Origin: UBA11957 sp963603285
GTDB taxonomy: Bacteria; Bacillota; Clostridia; Lachnospirales; Lachnospiraceae
Length of the DNA: 64,000 bases
Assembly: GCA_963603285.1 (NCBI GenBank)
Contig: CAVCMG010000009.1
Location: 1-64,000 of the forward strand
Reading direction: 5' to 3'
Part shown: in pieces, positions 61,601 through 64,000 of the stretch
Layout of the letters: each line of letters begins with the position of its first letter
Numbering within the stretch: the stretch's first letter is position 1
Notes under the pieces: model-generated
What the model was told of the DNA's origin: nothing
The model's database searches: none
What the model saw: the letters and a program-made list of their open reading frames with translations, nothing else
Translations under genes and position numbers: made by a program

Positions 61601-62184
61601 AGTCCGGCCATATGGAAGCTGTCGGATACGATCTGTTCTGTAAGATGCTCAACACAGCTGTACAGGAAGAAAAGGGCGAGACGGTGCAGGAGCCGTTTGA
61701 GACGACGATCGATATCAGTCTCGATGCCTTTATTCCGGATACCTATATCCGGGACGAATTCCAGAAGCTGGATATCTACAAGCGGATCGCCGCCATCGAG
61801 GACGAGGCGGATTACGACGATATGCTGGAGGAGCTGATCGACCGCTTCGGCGAGCTGCCGCGTACGGTGCAGAACCTGTTGACGATCGCCCTGTTAAAGG
61901 GCATGGCGCACAGGCTGTATTTTACTGAGGTCAAGCAAAATGAAAAGGAAGTGAAGCTGACCATGTACGAGCGGGCGAAGATCGATCCGACAGGCATTCC
62001 GCTTCTTATCAATACGTATAACCATCGTCTGCTGTTTCGGGCTGACCAGAAAGCGCCGTATTTTATTTATGATATTTCCGGGCGCGGACCGAAGGACCAG
62101 AAGACAGTGACAGAGCGGTTAAAGGAGCTTTTTGCCGATATGCAGCAGTATCTGGCGGAAAAAACATCTGAAAATACGCAGTAA
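58633..62184 (+). CDS. mfd: Transcription-repair coupling factor (Mfd)
   Basis: Mfd removes RNA polymerase stalled at lesions and recruits UvrA. The 1183-residue protein has a UvrB-like N-terminus, an RNA polymerase interaction domain (HVGDYVVHENHGLGVYRGIE), superfamily 2 motor motifs GDVGYGKTEIA, DEEQRFGV, TATPIPRT and RGRVGRS, and a C-terminal TRCF domain. I start it at ATG 58633 (CAGGAGAG upstream); longer frames run into the palindrome. It is near pth and a PrsA-like gene, the usual Firmicute surroundings. Confidence 0.96.
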   Translation: MHTFLYPLTNLAEYEEIREKLNKKDAAGILQLSGCVESQKAQLAYGLSDLAHMKLIVAENDLKARQFYEDYSFYDKDVLLYPSRDLIFYQADVHGNLTTRQRMQVLRGLIERQDVTVVTSITACMEKLVPLETIADAVVTIDFEHEVDPDRLKEQLVWAGYERTTRVEMPGQFSVRGGIIDIFAITEDMPWRVELFDTEVDSIRTFDVESQRSVENLKEIVVYPAQEMILEEGLAKKGAAKIRKELEKNVTTFREAFKTEEGARLKNTIEETLDRLEQFTDLSGLESLLLYFYPKAGDFLSYFTKDALVILDEPNRLLECANATEKEFTESMAHRLESGYILPGQMAVLTGAKQIQQRLGKCRALSLSAMEPVGGEWHFTEGYRLNVQSVSPYNNSFEMLVKDLKRYKKNGYSTVLVCASRTRAMRLAEDLRDEELNSFYTEDMQRQVAPGELLVCPGHAHRGFAYPFLKFIVITDTDIFGREKKKKRKKQEYSGQKIQNFSELHVGDYVVHENHGLGVYRGIEKITHGRIIKDYIKIEYAGKSNLYILATQLDSLQKYAGADAKKPALNKLGGQEWNRTKTRVRGAVKNIAKELVSLYAARQEADGYAYGPDTVWQREFEEMFPFEETEDQLQAIEDTKRDMESTKIMDRLICGDVGYGKTEIAIRAAFKAVQENRQVVYLVPTTILAQQHYNTFLQRMKDFPVRVDLLCRFRSPAEQKKTIEDLKKGLVDIVIGTHRVLSNDVKFKNLGLLIIDEEQRFGVTHKEKIKQMKKNLDVLTLTATPIPRTLHMSLVGIRDMSVLEEPPMDRVPIQTYVMEYSQEMVREAIMREMARGGQVYYVYNRVKDIADMALSIQKLVPDANVAFAHGQMSERELEKIMYAFISGDVDVLVSTTIIETGLDISNVNTIIIHDSDNMGLSQLYQLRGRVGRSNRTAYAFLMYRRNKVLKEVAEKRLHAIREFTDLGSGFKIAMRDLEIRGAGNLLGAEQSGHMEAVGYDLFCKMLNTAVQEEKGETVQEPFETTIDISLDAFIPDTYIRDEFQKLDIYKRIAAIEDEADYDDMLEELIDRFGELPRTVQNLLTIALLKGMAHRLYFTEVKQNEKEVKLTMYERAKIDPTGIPLLINTYNHRLLFRADQKAPYFIYDISGRGPKDQKTVTERLKELFADMQQYLAEKTSENTQ

Positions 62185-62217
62185 ACTGTGAAAAAAGATT
62201 GAATTTTCTGCCTTTGC

Positions 62218-62246
62218 TTGCCCTTTTGGGGTAAAAGGCATATAAT
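62218..62246 (+). promoter_or_regulatory. Sigma-A promoter of the PrsA-like gene
   Basis: TTGCCC, 17-bp spacer, TATAAT, 55 bases before the start codon. Confidence 0.75.
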
Positions 62247-62301
62247 GAACCAATGATTACTGCGGACTGGATAACGTCCGTTCACGATACAGGAGGAAAG
62301 T

Positions 62302-63774
62302 ATGAAAAAGAAACAGCTTATGGTTACCTGCGGTATTCTTGCAGCGGCACTTTGTTTTGGAGGATGCGGCAAGATCGACGGTACACAGACGGTACTGACC
62401 GTTAATGAAGATACTGTCAGCATGGGTGCGGCCATGTTTGACCTGCGTTACCAGCAGGCCGAGATGTACAGCTATTACGAGCAGATGTATGCCATGTATG
62501 GTATGAAGATGGATGGTTACTGGAGCACAGAGACGACCGATACCTCTTCAGAAGCCAGCGAAGCTTCTGAAACAAGTGAGACTTCCGAGACAAGTGCTGC
62601 TTCTGAAACAAGTGCAGCTTCCGAAACAAGTGAAGCATCCACGACAAGCGAAGCGTCTGAGACATCCGAAACCAGCTCCGCAGCCAGTGAAACTGCCGAG
62701 TCTTCCACAACCGACAGCGGCAAAAAGATAACCTATGGCCAGCAGTTCAAGAACAGTGTCATGGATTCCCTGACAGATATGGTGCTGTTATCCCAGCATG
62801 CCGACGAATACGGCGTTTCCGTCAGTGACGAGGACGAGACAGCGATCAAGGAAGCTGCTCAGAAGTTTGTCGATGACAACGATGCAGATATGCTGGCAAA
62901 GAACGGCATCACTGCGGACAGCGTTGCCGAATATATGCGTCTGTATACGATCTATGCCCGTATGCAGGATCCGATGGTAGCAGATGTCGATACCAATGTC
63001 AGCGATGACGAGGCTAAAAAATCGACCATTACCTATGTCCGGATCAAAGAGGATACAAGCTCTTCGACAGATTCCTCCGAGGATGCATCCTCCACAGAGG
63101 AGACCGAGACAAAGAAATTTGATTCCTTAAAGGACGAGGCACAGGCTGTACTGGATCGTCTGAAACAGGAAAGCGATATTGCCAATGCTGATATCGAGAC
63201 GATCGCTCAGGAGGTCGGTGACGATACCTTTACCGTACAGGTCAGCTATGATGCAGACGATATGGTATACGACAGCAAGCTGAAAGAAGCCGCAAACACT
63301 TTGTCCGACGGTCAGCTTTACGATGGCGTGATCGAGGGTGCCGACGGTAATTACTATCTGGTGCGTATGGACAGTGTACTGGATCGTGAAAAGACAGACG
63401 CCAACAAGGAGACGATCGTAAGCAACCGTAAGAGTGATGCGTACGATCAGATCGTTGCCGGATGGAAGGATGCAGCCGAGATCAAGGTTAACGAGTCCCT
63501 GTGGAAGAAAGCCACAGTAGAGGATGCCGAGCAGTACCGCACAAAGGCTGAGGACAGCAGCTCTGCAACCAGTGAGACGGCAGAAAGCTCCGCCGCAGCT
63601 GAGAGCAGTTCCACAGCCAGTGAGGCCGAGACTAGCTCTGCAGTAGCCGAGAGCAGTTCCGTAGCCAGCGAGACAGAGACAAGCTCCGCAGCAGCCGAGA
63701 CCGGTTCCGCAGCCAGTGAGGCCGAAGTAAGCTCCGCTGCCAGCGAGACAGAGACAAGCTCCACTGCAGAATAA
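62302..63774 (+). CDS. PrsA/SurA-like peptidyl-prolyl isomerase lipoprotein
   Basis: A 490-residue surface lipoprotein: signal peptide with lipobox FGGC (Cys22), SurA N-terminal-like helices (TVNEDTVSMGAAMFDLRYQQ), a Ser/Glu/Thr/Ala-rich repeat region (residues about 75-140), a divergent parvulin-like region (about 270-390, with LSDGQLYDGVIEGADGNYYLVRM) and a second Ser/Glu/Ala-rich tail from about 416 to the end. Members assist folding of secreted proteins. The low-complexity regions probably act as flexible linkers to or within the cell wall; they are unlike typical PrsA. AGGAGG precedes the start. Confidence 0.8.
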   Translation: MKKKQLMVTCGILAAALCFGGCGKIDGTQTVLTVNEDTVSMGAAMFDLRYQQAEMYSYYEQMYAMYGMKMDGYWSTETTDTSSEASEASETSETSETSAASETSAASETSEASTTSEASETSETSSAASETAESSTTDSGKKITYGQQFKNSVMDSLTDMVLLSQHADEYGVSVSDEDETAIKEAAQKFVDDNDADMLAKNGITADSVAEYMRLYTIYARMQDPMVADVDTNVSDDEAKKSTITYVRIKEDTSSSTDSSEDASSTEETETKKFDSLKDEAQAVLDRLKQESDIANADIETIAQEVGDDTFTVQVSYDADDMVYDSKLKEAANTLSDGQLYDGVIEGADGNYYLVRMDSVLDREKTDANKETIVSNRKSDAYDQIVAGWKDAAEIKVNESLWKKATVEDAEQYRTKAEDSSSATSETAESSAAAESSSTASEAETSSAVAESSSVASETETSSAAAETGSAASEAEVSSAASETETSSTAE

Positions 63775-63789
63775 AATCAAAAAATACAC

Positions 63790-63828
63790 AGGCGCAGATT
63801 CTTCTGAAAAGAGTCTGCGCCTTTTTTC
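63790..63828 (+). terminator. Terminator of the PrsA-like gene
   Basis: AGGCGCAGATTC pairs with GAGTCTGCGCCT with a 9-nt loop, followed by T. Confidence 0.85.
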
Positions 63829-63904
63829 ACGAGAGCATTTCCACACCCGAGGATTTGTGTTAAAATCATACAGATGATGTAAATATTTACACAGGGAGAA
63901 TCTT

Positions 63905-64000
63905 ATGAAAATAGAAGCAAGAATTATCAAGCGATATCTGTTCCGTGAACGGCAAACCATGCCGGGACAGTGCGGCTACAGCTTTCTGGTGATGGAAGAT
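63905..64000 (+). CDS. Start of an unidentified gene, cut by the window edge
   Basis: An open frame of 32 codons begins MKIEARIIKRYLFRERQTMP and runs off the right edge. GGGAGA lies upstream. The fragment is too short for family assignment. Confidence 0.55.
   Translation, partial: MKIEARIIKRYLFRERQTMPGQCGYSFLVMED

Overview
The window looks like the chromosome of a spore-forming anaerobic Firmicute, most likely a Lachnospiraceae (Clostridia). The evidence is a mid-GC genome, sporulation genes (spoIID, spoIIQ, spmAB, a yaaT-type PSP1 gene), Gram-positive signals (strong Shine-Dalgarno sites, sigma-A promoters with 17-bp spacing, a SAM-I riboswitch, a yybP-ykoY riboswitch) and the Firmicute order of the holB-yaaT-yabB-rsmI cluster. 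Most of the window is ordinary core chromosome. The accessory material is the far left end, a small decayed RhuM/Fic insertion near 16.5 kb, and scattered palindromic repeats.

Layout. 1-1.4 kb: right end of an integrated element, with a DUF1492-type regulator, ending in the 3' half of a tRNA-Lys gene and its terminator (an attachment site). 1.5-8.8 kb: spoIID and spoIIQ, a GIY-YIG protein, an S1-domain protein (minus strand), a CBS-type manganese pyrophosphatase, a flavin reductase and murA. 8.9-16.2 kb: a fructan/sucrose utilisation locus with a LacI-type regulator (minus) divergent from two GH32-type enzymes flanking a lipoprotein-dependent ABC importer. 16.5-17.4 kb: frameshifted RhuM-Fic gene. 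17.4-18.9 kb: metK (minus) behind a SAM-I riboswitch. 19-25.6 kb: two-component system, guanylate kinase, holB, yaaT, yabB-like methyltransferase, rsmI. 25.7-31 kb: COG3864-type VWA protein with a MoxR-like ATPase, spmA-spmB, a MarR regulator. 31-32.8 kb: DUF885 lipoprotein (minus).

32.9-39.7 kb: a DnaA-box cluster followed by the complete F1Fo ATP synthase operon, in which the delta and alpha subunits are fused into one reading frame. 39.9-43.5 kb: a PD-(D/E)XK-like hypothetical gene, a zinc peptidase, mntP (minus) under a manganese riboswitch, and trmB. 43.6-49.1 kb: tRNA-Lys(CTT), small regulators, a possible structured RNA, an XRE regulator coupled to L-serine dehydratase (sdaAB), and pfkA. 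49.2-54 kb: recQ and four genes of mostly structural or unknown function. 54.2-64 kb: a Gly/Pro-rich membrane protein (minus), two G3E/CobW GTPases (one with a large His/Asp/Cys metal-binding insert), pth, mfd behind a 147-bp palindrome, a PrsA-like lipoprotein, and the start of a further gene.

The strongest unusual observations are the delta-alpha ATP synthase fusion and its stoichiometry problem, the cluster of at least seven DnaA-box-like 9-mers just upstream of that operon, two long near-perfect inverted repeats, the loss of catalytic residues in both SpoIID and SpoIIQ, and an unassigned structured transcript candidate near 44.5 kb. All family assignments come from reading motifs without a database search.
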